From Ignelater luminosus (taxonomy: Eukaryota > Arthropoda > Insecta > Coleoptera > Elateridae), in NCBI GenBank assembly GCA_011009095.1, contig VTPC01090560.1:220497-284496 (forward strand): a stretch of DNA of 64,000 bases. Direction: 5' to 3'. The position numbers were made by a program, and so were the translations under genes. The notes beneath the pieces are model-generated. The model ran no database searches. It was given only the letters and a program-made list of their open reading frames with translations, and had not been told where the DNA came from. Numbering within the stretch: position 1 is the first letter of the stretch; each line of letters opens with the position of its first letter. Shown in pieces: positions 40,401-48,679 of the stretch.

Positions 40401-41013
40401 TTACATTTTAAGTCATCAATTAATTACGTTTCAGCCCGCTGAAAAAAAATTGGTCCCAAGGTCTAATACTAATTTAGTCTAATTCTGAAAAATTCTAAAC
40501 ATGACATAATTGAACTCTTTGAAAAGTTCTTTGGGTAAATACTAATTTTCGGTCACTATGCATTAAATTCTGAGGAAACTTTACCGACATATTTATAGAT
40601 AACCTAACTTTAAATTGGAATAAAAAAACCAGACTACTTAAATTAAATAACTTTAGTAAAAGTAATATTATATGGAAAAGTATAAGCAAAAAGAATTTCT
40701 GATTATGTCTAAAGGAAATTTGAAACATATTCAAAACCATACTTACTTTGGCTCCTGTTCATCAGGTTTTTCCAGCCCGTAGTCTTTAGTGGAATCGTTG
40801 TATTTATTTACATCTATTCCAAAAGAAAATATACGATAAGAATTTCTTGTGCTTTTAAAATGTTTAACAAGACCACCACCTACCGCATTGAGTACAAATG
40901 GGACACTTTACAGGTGAAGTAATGAGGGGTTGTGTTACACAGACACTACATTCGTAACTATATACGTTGTGTATGACAAGAATCGAGAACAAGGCTGTTA
41001 TTAAACGACACAT
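21042..41013 (-). CDS. secreted animal heme peroxidase (chorion-peroxidase/Pxd-like), complete spliced model
   Basis: Member of the animal heme peroxidase family (myeloperoxidase-like fold), which oxidises substrates with hydrogen peroxide; insect members act outside the cell, for example in chorion or cuticle cross-linking. Eleven exons join in frame to 656 codons. The protein starts with a signal peptide (MCRLITALFSILVIHNVYS), then a cysteine-rich N-terminus. The catalytic domain follows: YRRHDGSCNNLKHPTWG (about 95-111), distal His174 in MEWGQLVTHDMGL, Arg316 in GDPRINQN, LREHNRLAEKL, proximal His about 419 in AFRIGHSGI, LDINRGRDHGLAPY, and a final CKDLPTIDLNKW. The residues that usually tie heme by ester bonds in myeloperoxidase (Asp94, Glu242) are Thr173 and Gln319 here. 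The 15.3-kb second intron links the two exon groups; that link rests on matching phase and content, so extra exons in between are not excluded. The precise physiological role is not inferable. Confidence 0.88.
21840..22330 (+). other. coding-like remnant in peroxidase intron, unrecognised
   Basis: Plus-strand text such as VEELTVSGICDYEKLMNSLG (about 22108) and VMPVLNEQVYG is interrupted by single stops and has coding-like composition. It may be a decayed transposon protein. I do not recognise it. Confidence 0.2.
22331..23206. other. peroxidase intron sequence
   Basis: No element or exon recognised. The plus-strand frame 22963-23154 has no family resemblance. Confidence 0.35.
23207..23583. 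mobile_element. ACGTCC-type MITE, 377-bp copy with internal minisatellite
   Basis: The ends are inverted: CATATAGCACTGGACGTCC at left and the reverse complement of GGATGTCCGTGTGCTATATG at right. Both arms are built of repeated 10-bp palindromes (TGGACGTCCA and variants). The middle (about 23355-23490) is a tandem array of roughly 20-25 bp units around GAATTATGTCC. No protein is encoded; open frames on both strands come from the repeats. It lies in intron 7 of the peroxidase gene. Confidence 0.75.
25408..25867. other. start of the 15.3-kb peroxidase intron
   Basis: AT-rich; no exon, promoter or repeat recognised. Confidence 0.4.
25868..26298. mobile_element. ACGTCC-type MITE, 431-bp copy in inverse orientation
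   Basis: Left end CCATATAGCACGCGG and right end GTGCTATGTGG are inverted. The internal tandem units read TTTTTGGACATAATCTGGAC, the reverse complement of the GTCC...ATTATGTCC units in the copy at 23207, so this copy points the other way. The palindromic ACGTCC arms are more degraded here. Confidence 0.72.
26299..27069. other. peroxidase intron sequence
   Basis: AT-rich. The GATTCGAACC at about 26949 resembles a tRNA B box on the minus strand, but no cloverleaf can be drawn. Nothing else seen. Confidence 0.4.
27070..28260 (-). pseudogene. LINE remnant with coiled-coil ORF1-like and RT C-terminal parts
   Basis: Minus-strand reading gives a charged coiled-coil segment with ELEELEAKNNEMKKADRGIK (about 28160-28100), as in LINE ORF1 proteins. 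Downstream comes a reverse-transcriptase C-terminal block with CDQLDQYHLRINLKKTEI (about 27510-27455) and KQLKYLGAIIDET (about 27390-27350), where the LGxxI signature is typical. The central RT is missing or unreadable, so the copy is internally deleted, and many stops are present. Plus-strand open frames at 27324-28150 are shadows. Confidence 0.6.
28261..29116. other. peroxidase intron sequence with trinucleotide-rich tract
   Basis: 28678-28745 is rich in ATT/ATC triplets (TTATTATCATTATCATTA-like). Around 28770-29050 the DNA is richer in GC, but no frame is recognisable. Confidence 0.35.
29196..29300 (+). pseudogene. THAP-type zinc finger fragment
   Basis: A 34-codon frame, MSCKSICVVKGCRANNETF then VNVFKFPNVNKRKE, matches the start of a THAP domain (C-x4-C followed by a KFP motif), the DNA-binding module of P-element-like transposases and related host proteins. 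The frame stops before the second Cys-x2-His half, so no complete finger is formed. Just upstream (29118-29130) is GCCGAGCGAGGT, which occurs inverted at the very start of the window. It could be a first exon (a GTAAAG lies near its end), but a truncated transposon relic is more likely. Confidence 0.45.
29301..29734. other. AT-rich interior between THAP fragment and repeat copy 2
   Basis: No coding content. It may be the interior of a non-autonomous element running from about 29117 to 29882. Confidence 0.3.
29735..29882. repeat. dispersed repeat, copy 2
   Basis: GCGACATCTGTT, GAAGAGTTGATCTACTTCTA and ATTACTATACGCTGATAT correspond in order to the sequence at 1-145. The two copies have the same orientation and moderate divergence. 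Confidence 0.5.
29883..30689. other. peroxidase intron sequence
   Basis: AT-rich, nothing recognised. Confidence 0.35.
30690..32060 (-). pseudogene. LINE remnant: coiled-coil region and 5' part of reverse transcriptase
   Basis: Minus-strand order: an ORF1-type coiled coil with KKQAEKMEEMEEIKEILRAI and KEIRNKNRELKKQNK (about 32020-31900); a mixed-frame linker with MPKECPASRIHGKLLWKEKK (31759); KLPTD-like and EAKRAH text (about 31380-31300); EEQITINEV (about 31060), a usual pre-RT motif; then RT motif 1 with KMFESIVEKKPRKIIEPKLR and NVQDGFRTRS (about 30870-30790). It ends soon after, so the catalytic FxDD block is lost. It resembles the fragment at 27070-28260 in style and could be the same family. 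There are numerous stops. Confidence 0.65.
32219..33346 (+). mobile_element. mariner element, 1128 bp, decayed, TA-flanked
   Basis: Ends CGAGGGTGGTTTGATAAGT and ACTTATCAAACCACCCTCG are perfect inverted repeats flanked by TA (32217-32218 and 33347-33348). The transposase frame starts MKPVECLSVIKFLRLKDQTP at 32384. A frameshift lies near 32510 before WVAKFKRDRTSVFDEKRPGR. After KILYIH about 25 residues, including the WVPxL motif, are deleted. The first catalytic Asp is Asn (VTVNKTW, about 32793), the second site reads THVDDLGGQNS, and the third is degraded (APYSSDLAPSYC). It is close kin of the element at 60853 and clearly inactive. Confidence 0.88.
33349..35039. other. peroxidase intron sequence
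   Basis: AT-rich for 1.7 kb with no recognisable gene, exon or repeat. Confidence 0.4.
35540..35770 (+). pseudogene. Tc1/mariner-like (DDE_3 type) transposase fragment
   Basis: Plus-strand text GFKRDPELVVENEINNTR, KFHFWSDENPRATTE and SNSHRRFLVNYVVVWSMM matches the segment between the first and second catalytic acids in Tc1/mariner-like transposases (the F/YWSDENPR and VWxGI blocks). Weak traces of the N-terminal part may occupy 35230-35500. No terminal repeats found; stops are present. Confidence 0.5.
35771..36849. other. peroxidase intron sequence
   Basis: No element recognised. Minus-strand frames at 36396-36079 and 36723-36526 are open but resemble nothing I know; the latter includes VRKAWMRWGDPVRSVHFHR and may be a transposon remnant. 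Confidence 0.3.
36850..38280. other. GC-rich island, unrecognised, probably retroelement-derived
   Basis: This 1.4-kb stretch is markedly richer in G+C and CpG than everything around it and is open in several frames on both strands (minus 37217-36828; plus 36985-37326 and 37348-37623). None gives a family I recognise. An AATAAA at about 37381 followed by GT-rich DNA looks like a 3' processing site, and a hairpin CCGCC-TTC-GGCGG lies near 38081-38093. An LTR/gag relic, or host or foreign DNA of different base composition, are all possible. Frame choice cannot be made by eye. Confidence 0.35.
38480..39560 (-). pseudogene. Jockey-clade LINE reverse transcriptase fragment
   Basis: Minus-strand reading gives KALRTFNTFC (upstream block), IKIFKKLLIDRLQLILERRQ with LTSHYQFAFRQKHETIEQIH (ORF 39292-38837), QAFDKVWQ, LPLNYFLILKSYLHN, FDVPQDNVLGH, then the catalytic FVDDTAIF (about 38850, in another frame), and IILKPILTYTIQL through RFQFKVLRTIVDAPWFVPNH at about 38660-38540. 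The order is that of Jockey reverse transcriptases from motif 0 to the thumb. The VPQG motif is altered and frames shift, so it is inactive. It sits inside the large peroxidase intron, on the same strand as that gene. Confidence 0.82.
39561..40746. other. peroxidase intron, 5' end
   Basis: AT-rich. A short AAAT tetranucleotide run lies at 39843-39863. No exon or element recognised before the donor of exon 2 at 40746. Confidence 0.4.
40747..41013 (-). CDS. heme peroxidase exons 1-2 (signal peptide and N-terminus), separated by a 15.3-kb intron
   Basis: Exon 1 (41013-40884) begins at an ATG and encodes a hydrophobic signal peptide followed by a cysteine-rich segment with CSVC and CPIC pairs; it ends one base into a codon at GTAGGT. 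After a 70-base intron, exon 2 (40813-40747) encodes VNKYNDSTKDYGLEKPDEQE and ends two bases into a codon at a strong GTAAGT donor. The next compatible exon is 25407-25055, which begins with the single base needed to finish an Asn codon and continues SNCSQKDWFQSYNW. A secretory start upstream of a catalytic domain that otherwise lacks one supports the join. The gap means the link is inferred, not shown. Confidence 0.72.
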
Positions 41014-41937
41014 TGTTATGTACGTATCTACAAGTAATAATTACCAAGCACGCGTGGTTTACCAGCTTAAATATAGCGTATTTATCTCGTTTACCTGTTA
41101 ATGAGTTGATTAATATACTAAAACATTGTAATACTAATAATTAATGAAAATAAATATCCGTGATAACTACTATAAGGAAAATATCTTTTCGGGTTCTATT
41201 CAATAATTTATTTTTTTATTTGTTAAAACTTTGTTAGATTGAATAAGCTTGCACATTTTTTATAAAAATAGTTATTTTGGTAGGTGCATAATAAAGACAT
41301 TAATATGCAAATAAGTCAGTGTAATATATATATATAATATCGGATACTGATTACATTACACACATTTTAAAAATTTAAATAGTAATTGCTTCCTGCTCTG
41401 GATGAATATTGCATTCTTAAATTGTACTTATACGTTTAACAGTTAATTTGAATGCAATACATTGTCTTGAAAACTTCATTTATTTCTATGCGTTTAAAAT
41501 CCATTATGTCGTGATTGTGCTACAATAGCAGTCAGATAGTTCATACAACTTCCCGTGATATCTGGCACAGGATGGGATAGGATAATTGGGCTTTGTTAGA
41601 GTTAAAAGGAATTGTCAAATGATTACTTATTTGAAACAAATTTCTCTACATCTTATTAAAACTATCGGATGTCATTTAAAAACCCAACGGAAAAAAAGTA
41701 AATTAGTTCTTTTAAATAGCAAATAAACAAAACTCAACTAGTTAATCTAATAATATAATAAATTATTAGTGGGGGCGGGCGTTTAGAATCTTACCTAACA
41801 AGAAAATTGCAGTATTAAGTAAATATTAAACATTTCAATATAGATATACAGTTATGTGCAAGCTTTCCCTATGGTGTGAGAAGATAGTAATTTTGGGGGA
41901 ATAACAAATTAGTAATTGTAAAAAAAATGTCAATATA
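41014..41937. other. upstream region of the peroxidase gene
   Basis: Immediately upstream of the peroxidase ATG and therefore likely to hold its promoter and 5' UTR. A TA dinucleotide run lies at 41323-41340. No individual site can be called with confidence. Confidence 0.35.
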
Positions 41938-42827
41938 CAGGGTGTCCCTAAATTGCATTACAAGCTTCAGGTAGACGTCTTCCTTTATGAGGCCTGAACT
42001 CAAATCTGCAACCAGATGTGGCAACCACATTTTTATTCCGTTCTGTTTCTGTTTACTGACTTGCAGTTCCCGCTTTTTTCTGGTATGTATTAATTCTAGT
42101 TTCTGTATTTCAGTTTTATAGTTTAGTTTTTCTTTAGTTTTGTCATGGAGTATGCAATACATGAGTATACCGACATGATTCTGTTTCTTGGGCAATGTAA
42201 TGGAAATTACAACGAAGCTGCCAGACTTTATGCAGAACGTTTTCCAAATAGACGCCATCCAAGTCATAACGTTATTCGAAACGCACACCAAAAGCTTAGA
42301 GAATCTGGAAATATTATGCCAATTCATAATTTAAATAGAGGTAGGCCGCGAGCAGTCAGAAATCCCGATTTAGAAGAAGACGTTCTAATATTGCAGAAAA
42401 CGATCCCGGCATCAGCGTTCGTGCTATTTCTCGAGTTGTGCCTGCTTCAAAAACAACTGTCTACAAAATCCCAAAAGAAGATGGGCTTCATCTCTATCAC
42501 AAGACTCGAGTTCAGCATTTGAGTTTTTTTTCATAAATGTGATTTTTTACACGAGTTTACTTTAGATTGCTTTAAATTTAAATTATTTCAGTAGCTAGCC
42601 TGATTTAATTTTTTTATTGCAATCAGTTGTGTGATTCGTCGCCACCTTTAGCTGTAAGAGTTAAGCCGCTTTCAGGCACTAAGCGGCTTTGCCAAGCTTA
42701 TGTTTCTTTTTTTGCCTCGTGTGAAGAAACTAACTGCGTTAGAGAGTTCGCGTTTGAAGTTTTCTCATCAAAATTGATTAAGGAAGGCGGCTACCTGAAG
42801 CTTTTAATGCAATTTAGGGACACCCTG
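41938..42827 (+). mobile_element. Tc1-like element with CAGGGTGTCCC ends, deletion copy A (890 bp)
   Basis: The ends are inverted: CAGGGTGTCCCTAAATTGCA at left and TGCAATTTAGGGACACCCTG at right, with similarity running on through AAGCTTCAGGTAG for about 50 bp. TA flanks both sides (41936-41937, 42828-42829). It keeps only the N-terminal part of the transposase. The copy at 55495 shares the region starting TTTTTATTCCGTTCTG almost identically. Confidence 0.85.
42145..42522 (+). pseudogene. Tc1-like transposase N-terminus, copy A
   Basis: The frame starts MEYAIHEYTDMILFLGQCNG and carries a DUF4817-like helix-turn-helix (NYNEAARLYAERFPNRRHPS) and a second DNA-binding helix region (RGRPRAVRNPDLEEDV). 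A one-base loss near 42390 relative to copy B shifts the frame (ILQKTIPASAFVL instead of NIAENDPSISVRAI). The element then jumps to its 3' end without any catalytic residue. Inactive. Confidence 0.75.
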
Positions 42828-42829
42828 TA

Positions 42830-43156
42830 TATTTTAATTAAAATTAATTATTATAAATCAAGTATAATTGAAAACGCTGAGAGAAAAAGTTAAGATCACA
42901 ACACATTTATATTGCCGCCCAAGGTGGAGTTGGGTTGGAAATGAAAAAGTTCAAAAACGCACGTAATGTCAAATATTAGAACCAGGAAGCGTAAAACAAG
43001 CAAGAAAAGAAAATAATAGAAGATTTGTTAAATATAGAGAAGAAGAAGAAGCAAGATCAGAGATCAGTTGAAAAATAAAAAAATACAGATTTATTGCAAA
43101 TGTTTAATTTTGAAAATTAAATAGGTTTCATTCAATCATCCTGTAATAATCTCATT
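42830..43156. other. spacer, AT-rich
   Basis: Includes a purine-rich stretch around 43000-43080. No gene seen. Confidence 0.35.
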
Positions 43157-43345
43157 TTAAATATCAACGAATTTAATTTCTACAACTGAACCAACATCCA
43201 ATTCAGCAATATCGACCATAGGTCTCTGGTTCTGATCCGCTTCGAAGGACCATGGACAATTACTCAGACTTAATCCAGAAGTTGTTGTTGTGAGATTAAC
43301 TTTTTTAAGCTTGATCTTTGATGATTTGTCTGCTGAGACTGCAGC
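43157..43345 (-). CDS. candidate terminal exon or short coding fragment, unrecognised
   Basis: After a possible TGTGAG acceptor the minus strand is open for 62 codons: AAVSADKSSKIKLKKVNLTT, then SNCPWSFEADQNQRPMVDIA and ELDVGSVVEIKFVDI to TAA at 43159-43157. The balanced composition and acidic C-terminus look coded rather than random. There is no usable ATG before the Met within RPMVD, so it would be the last exon of a gene further right or a transposon relic. No family recognised. Confidence 0.3.
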   Translation of the reverse strand, partial: AAVSADKSSKIKLKKVNLTTTTSGLSLSNCPWSFEADQNQRPMVDIAELDVGSVVEIKFVDI

Positions 43346-44629
43346 CTCACAGTTTCATTAAGATAGTAACAAAGGCTTTTAGCGGCAAAACATTAATAAA
43401 GTACAAACAAGTCAATGCTTAATACTGTTTATTAGTCTCACAAATCTTCCTTTTATAAGTTTTTAACATGCTGATATAATAATAATCATTACAATAACTA
43501 GATAACAAGGAAATAAAAATGTGGTTCAAGAATTTGCAAATATAACAAATTACAATAATTAATTCATATTTTAAAGACGTTAACAATTTTATTTTTACTA
43601 TAAGAAAATATATTTATAGTAGGAAGTAACCTGAATACACTTTTTATATTCCGTTGGCCAAAACTTTTGCACATTCCTTTACTTATGAAATGTGATACAA
43701 GTGATAACGAATGTATTTTAAAGTGACCTAAATAAATCTTTATTCGGTACTATTGCTGGTTTTTTACAACCTTTATTATTTTCCGCTATGCAGGAAAAGA
43801 AAACTTGAACGATCCTCGTACGTGAGGGTTTGAAGCGGTCTTGCATCCTTGATTGGTATTTTTTCGCTAGTTAAGGATTATCGTGCTTTTAGACCAACAA
43901 TTTGATGCATATGGCGTTTTTACTGTGTTAAATTATGGATTAAACGTAATCTGTGCTGATGTGATCCACTAACAAGGCCACATACCAACTTTGATAAGAT
44001 CTTTTTTAGCTACATTTTGTTTCTTAAATTCTAAATATGCCTAACTCGGATTTGTTCTTTTGCTTTTTCTTCTAGTCTCTTTCTCGTTTTTGTTGGTCAT
44101 CTGTGGGCACCACCACGTAAATCGAGATTTATAACAGATATTTAATTTTGTTTACTATGGTAGTTTAGTTTAGTAACTGGTAACACCGCTCAACCGAGTG
44201 TCATCTGTCAGTTTGTTTAGTTGTCAAAATCACATTCGATCGATGGTTTTGTCAGTGCTAAAGTAAATATTTTGTTGTGCTTTAGAAGAAAATAACAAAG
44301 CAATCTACGAGAGAGTGTAAGTTTCTTTGTTTTTGTCTAATCATACGTTTATCAAAGATTATATTAACCTGTAAATTGAGGTAGAACATTTGACAAAAAA
44401 AAACTTTTTATATAAAATAAAAATAATATTTATTTTCAATTAATTTATTAAAATTTATTTCCAGTATTTATTTACACTAAATTATTTATTTATTTATGTA
44501 CAGAAGAATTTATTTATTACGAATTAACAATTATTTCGTTAGTAACTACTAGCTGGTTGACTGTAGAACTGCCTTCTGTTCGGTCAACGCCGCCTTATAT
44601 TCGTTTCCGCGTGGTTCTTGATGAGCCCA
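43346..44629. other. spacer upstream of Tigger-like element
   Basis: Mostly AT-rich. Around 44160-44330 there is a less AT-rich stretch ending in GAGAGTGTAAGT, a consensus donor. With the acceptor TTTAATTTTAG at about 44921 it could form a 5' untranslated exon of the transposase gene that follows. This is a guess from splice signals only. Confidence 0.3.
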
Positions 44630-44746
44630 GAAAGTTCGCGTTCCTTCTGGAACATTCGACGGTGGAAGAGTCTCGATAGTTCGAGATTTCTCCGGCACAT
44701 TCGATCAGCTTGTTCGAGACTGTTCGGGACTTTTTCTAGAATATTC
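44630..44746. promoter_or_regulatory. array of heat-shock elements
   Basis: Alternating GAA/TTC pentamers, the HSF binding pattern. At 44630-44657 the units run GAA, TTC, GTT (degenerate), TTC, GAA, TTC in exact 5-bp steps, including a perfect TTCTGGAACATTC. At 44713-44730 TTC-GAC-TTC-GAC continue in 5-bp steps. A second perfect trimer, TTCTAGAATATTC, lies at 44734-44746. The array is 180 bases upstream of the Tigger-like transposase ORF, in a locally GC-richer block. Confidence 0.6.
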
Positions 44747-44794
44747 TAAGGGTGGCGCGTTACAATATTTAAGTTTATTTGAAAAATGAGTGTA

Positions 44795-47205
44795 TACGGA
44801 GCATTGGGCATATGATTTGAAGGGTGGTTTGGGCATGCCCAATGCTCCCACTGTTGTTACGGATTTTAGTATAACTTTTGTGGTTTTGCTTTACTGATTA
44901 TTTTAATCCTTTAATTTTAGAAAAATGCCATTTGCATTCAAAAAGGCCGTGAAAGACGTTTCATCTAAACTCATATCCAATCAAATCTTCACCAATGATG
45001 AAGAAAAAGAGATGTCAGAGTATCTCACAACATCTTCAAAACTAAATTATGGATTGTCAAAAGTCCAGACACGTCAATTGGCTTTCGACTATGCTTGTGC
45101 AATACAGAAAAAAGTACCAGAAAATTGGACTAAATATAAAATTGCATCAAAAGACTGGCTAAAAGGCTTTCTCAATCCTCAACCACAGCTATCAATACGG
45201 ACACCAGAAGCGTCTATCACGGGCTACAAGCTTTAATAGAAACAATGTTGGAGACTTTTTCGAAAATCTTAAAACAGTATACGAGCGATATCAGATTGGT
45301 CCGGAAGCAATTTATAATATTGATGAAACAGGATTGTCTACTGTTCAGCAAACCCAAAAAGTGATTACTCCTAAAGGAATCAAACAAGTTGGACAAGCAA
45401 CATCTGCAGAAAGAGGTTCGCTTGTCACGGTGTGTTGTGGGATAGAAGCTATAGGAAACTCTATACCAGCTTACTTTATTTTTCCACGGGTGAATTTCAA
45501 ACCATTTATGCTAAACAATGCTCCTGTTGGATTAGAATAATCAGCACATCCTTCAGGATGGATGACAACATCAAACTTCCTGAAATATATGCACCATTTT
45601 GCAAAACATACTAAACCTACACCTTCCTCACCTGTTCTTCTGCTGCTAGACAATCACAAGAGTCATATTTCAGTGTCAGTTCTCGATTTCTGTAAAGAAT
45701 CTGGTATTGTTTTATTAAATTTTCCACCACACTGCAGTCATAAATTGCAACCCCTAGATTTAACTGTTTATGGGCCGCTGAAAAATTATTATAATACGGC
45801 TGTAACGGATTGCTTGGTGGGCAATCCAGATAAAACGGTTATAATATATGAAATTCCTAAGCTAGCAGCGCTTGCAGTTCCACATGCATTTAAGCAACAG
45901 AATATCGAAAGAGGATTCGAAAAATCTGGCATATGGCCTATGAACTCGAACATTTTCTCAGATGAAGATTTCCTTTGCTCTACTGTTACCGATCGCTTTG
46001 ACACAGCAACAACAACGCCTGGTACAGACAATGTCCCTACAGAACAACGAACACCAAGCCAAGCCTCCGCGGAACAACTTTTGACGGAAGAAAATCAGAG
46101 TCAAGTGGATCCAACGAGTTCAAATAACATGGCAGCCTCTGGGTCTTTCCAGCTTGAATCTCCAATTAGGAACTTAACTGAAGAAGCTGAGACAATAACT
46201 CCTCATTCCCTAAAACCATATCCGAAGGCTGGTCGGTATGAAACGGAAGAAAGGAAAAACTAGAATATTAACCGACACACCCGAGAAGAGACTAATAGAA
46301 ATGGCAGAACAAAAAAGACAAAGGAAAAATAAGATTAAAAAAGACAGAAAAAATAACTCTAAAAAGACAGGAAAGAAAACAATACCTAAACTTGTTGAAG
46401 AACTGACATCAAAAGGAGAGAAAAAGAGGAAGATGAGCAGCGACGACGATATAGAAAATGATTCTCTTTCTGATAAAACTTTCGTTGAAGAAGATTTTGA
46501 TGAGGATGATGTTATTGTTTTGGACAGGAATTTCCAAGTCAACGACTTTGTGCTAGTCAAATTTGATACCAAAAAAATGTTTATCACTATGTTGAGCGAA
46601 TTGAAGAAGTTAGTAACTCTATGGCGATTATCAAATTTATGCGTATGAGTAAGATACGATATACATTTATATACCTTGATATTGAAGATATATCAAGCGT
46701 CCCATTGAATGACATTAAAACCAAATTGCCGATACCAACTACGTGGACTAAACGTGGGAGCTTAAAATATACGTTTGATAAGCCCATCTAGGTCATACCA
46801 AATCTTAAATAAGTTATAATGTTAAGTAATAATGCTAATGTTTGACAATCTTTATTTTTGTTATTTTCTTTAAAGTTTACTGTAAGAAATTGATGTTATG
46901 TATGTTGTTTATGCGTAAAAGATTGATGTTACATAGCAAGATTTGATAGTTATATTATATAATATTGAAGTTATTTAACAATATGAGGCGTATAAGATAC
47001 AATGCCCACCCGACCACTGGGAGGATTGGGCACTTTTGACAGGGTTCAGAAATTCTCTTGCAACTTCGAGACTGATTATAGTTAGAAAACCGTTCTTTGC
47101 AATAATTTAAGTCAAATATGTGTGCTACAGATATCAGAAATAAAAATTTGATTCTGTAACAAAATGATAGTTTTATTACCACTTATGTAAAAAAGTGCCC
47201 AATGC
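44795..47205 (+). mobile_element. Tigger/pogo-like DNA transposon, about 2.4 kb, ends approximate
   Basis: GAGCATTGGGCA occurs at about 44807 and inverted at about 44838 and 47193 (TGCCCAATGCTC), the latter just after the coding region and followed within 5 bases by TA. A related GGATTGGGCACTTTT lies at about 47023. These look like terminal or subterminal inverted repeats around a DDE_1-type transposase. The left 52 bp (44799-44850) folds into a hairpin of its own. The exact left boundary is uncertain; it may lie further left if the 5' exon suggested near 44319 is real. Confidence 0.6.
44925..46790 (+). pseudogene. Tigger/pogo-like (DDE_1) transposase, broken
   Basis: N-terminus MPFAFKKAVKDVSSKLISNQ, then a CENP-B-type DNA-binding half with KVQTRQLAFDYA and WLKGFLNPQPQLSIRTPEAS. 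The DDE_1 domain reads YNIDETGLSTVQ (first Asp, about 45313), TSAERGSLVTVCCGI, LLLDNHKSHISVSVL (second Asp, about 45648) and PPHCSHKLQPLDLTVYGPLK (third Asp, about 45758). A lysine-rich and acidic tail follows (46238-46560), then a C-terminal block ending DKPI at 46790. Breaks: a frameshift near 45225, a TAA at 45538 and further shifts near 46230 and 46590. All three acidic residues are still readable. It resembles jerky/tigger-derived proteins. Disabled. Confidence 0.85.
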
Positions 47206-47893
47206 TCACTTATCTCCTCTACCCCAGCTATCCAAACAAGACACGGAGATCCGTCCGCGGAGAGGTGCCCCAGCTTCCGTTCAGATATTGCGTCTCGGTA
47301 TGTGATTTGCTAACTTTTGTTTCGACGAGGAAAAACCCTACCGAATTCTTGCGTCATACAAGTCAACCTAATTGTCTTTTAATTAACTTTTTAATTAGTG
47401 TGAGTTTTTTTAAAATAATTTTAAGTAAAGAAAGTAATTAAAATTTTTTTGCGATTATGATAATTCCTATCTTTTGTGCATAAACGCTTCTCGATAGGAA
47501 TCTATTTTTAGAAATTCTATAGAAAATTATTTAAAATACTTATCTTAAATGGTTTTTGCATTATAATTTTACTTTTACTATAAATATAAAATATAAAAAA
47601 TTAATTTATCTTTTAAATTTATATTACTTAAAATATGTTTATTGTTTATCTTAATAAATGTTTTTACATTATTAATTTATTTTTAATGTTTCTTATTAAT
47701 AATTATTATTTTTAAATTACATTCTTCCTAACTAAAGGTTACTTCACTTTTCTTACAATATTTATAATTTATGCGACTTCAAATTTATCTTAATCAACAA
47801 TTTTTTCTTTTCATTCTTTTCAAAGGTTTATCGTTCGATGTTAAGGTTGACGTATTTCCAAAGGTATCGAACTTCTTTTACCAACTAATTATA
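47206..47893. other. spacer, strongly AT-rich after 47440
   Basis: 47206-47440 is mixed and open in one plus-strand frame with no known family; 47440-47800 is very AT-rich. No gene. Confidence 0.35.
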
Positions 47894-47990
47894 CCGGGTG
47901 TACTATACCATAACAATTCAATTTTCGAATGAATCAGTAACGCTTAACGAAGTAACCTGTCGACCTGTCTCCACATCGACAAACACCCTG
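47894..47990. mobile_element. 97-bp MITE with CCGGGTGT/ACACCCTG ends
   Basis: Starts CCGGGTGT after TA (47892-47893) and ends ACACCCTG before TA (47991-47992). The ends resemble the CAGGGTGTCCC termini of the Tc1-like copies A and B. No coding content. It may be a minimal derivative of that or a related family. Confidence 0.4.
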
Positions 47991-47992
47991 TA

Positions 47993-48679
47993 TATCAAAA
48001 TTTAGAAATCATGTCCTGATGTTAAATTGCACTCTCTCTACTCTACTCTACCGAGGAACCTACATTGGCTCCATAACTTAACATATCATAACCATTGTAA
48101 AACTACAGCCTCTTTCTTGTTGTTCGGACTGAAAGTAATTCTTTATAATCTTTATACACAAAAATAACTAATATCTTCACTACTAGAAGTCAGGATTTCA
48201 ACGATACGGTACCCAAGTATAACTTAAAAAACGAAGCTTATATAAATAAAAACACCAAAGTTAAACTACATACACATTGAATTTATTTACATACTTTAGA
48301 ATAACTAAAACATCCACATAAAAAATAAACCAGAATGACATAATCAAATAAAAAAATTAAAGCTTCGCAAACCTTAAATAAAAAAATGACGTTATCATAT
48401 AAAATTGGATCTGAAGGATCCGTTTGACAAATACGTTTGAAAGTCTTTAAAACAACACAAAAGAATCAATAAATAAACCATCGTAAATCTTAAATATACG
48501 AAACTGCATTTAATGTTTTAAACAAAAGATCAAAAGACTATTTTAAAATCTAAACAACCTAATATAACCCTAAATAAAGGTACGAAGGTCACTCAAATAT
48601 GAACCGAAATTGTGGACTTGAGACTGAGGAGAGGAGGGCGTGGCTGGAATTCTCGAGGTTCCCTTATTCCAAGTCAGTG
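47993..48679. other. spacer
   Basis: AT-rich, no gene recognised before the mariner remnant. Confidence 0.35.

Noticed and set aside
41869..42327. 152-codon minus-strand ORF, repeated at 55773-56129
   Set aside because: Antisense shadow of the Tc1-like transposase N-terminus; it recurs only because the two element copies are near-identical.
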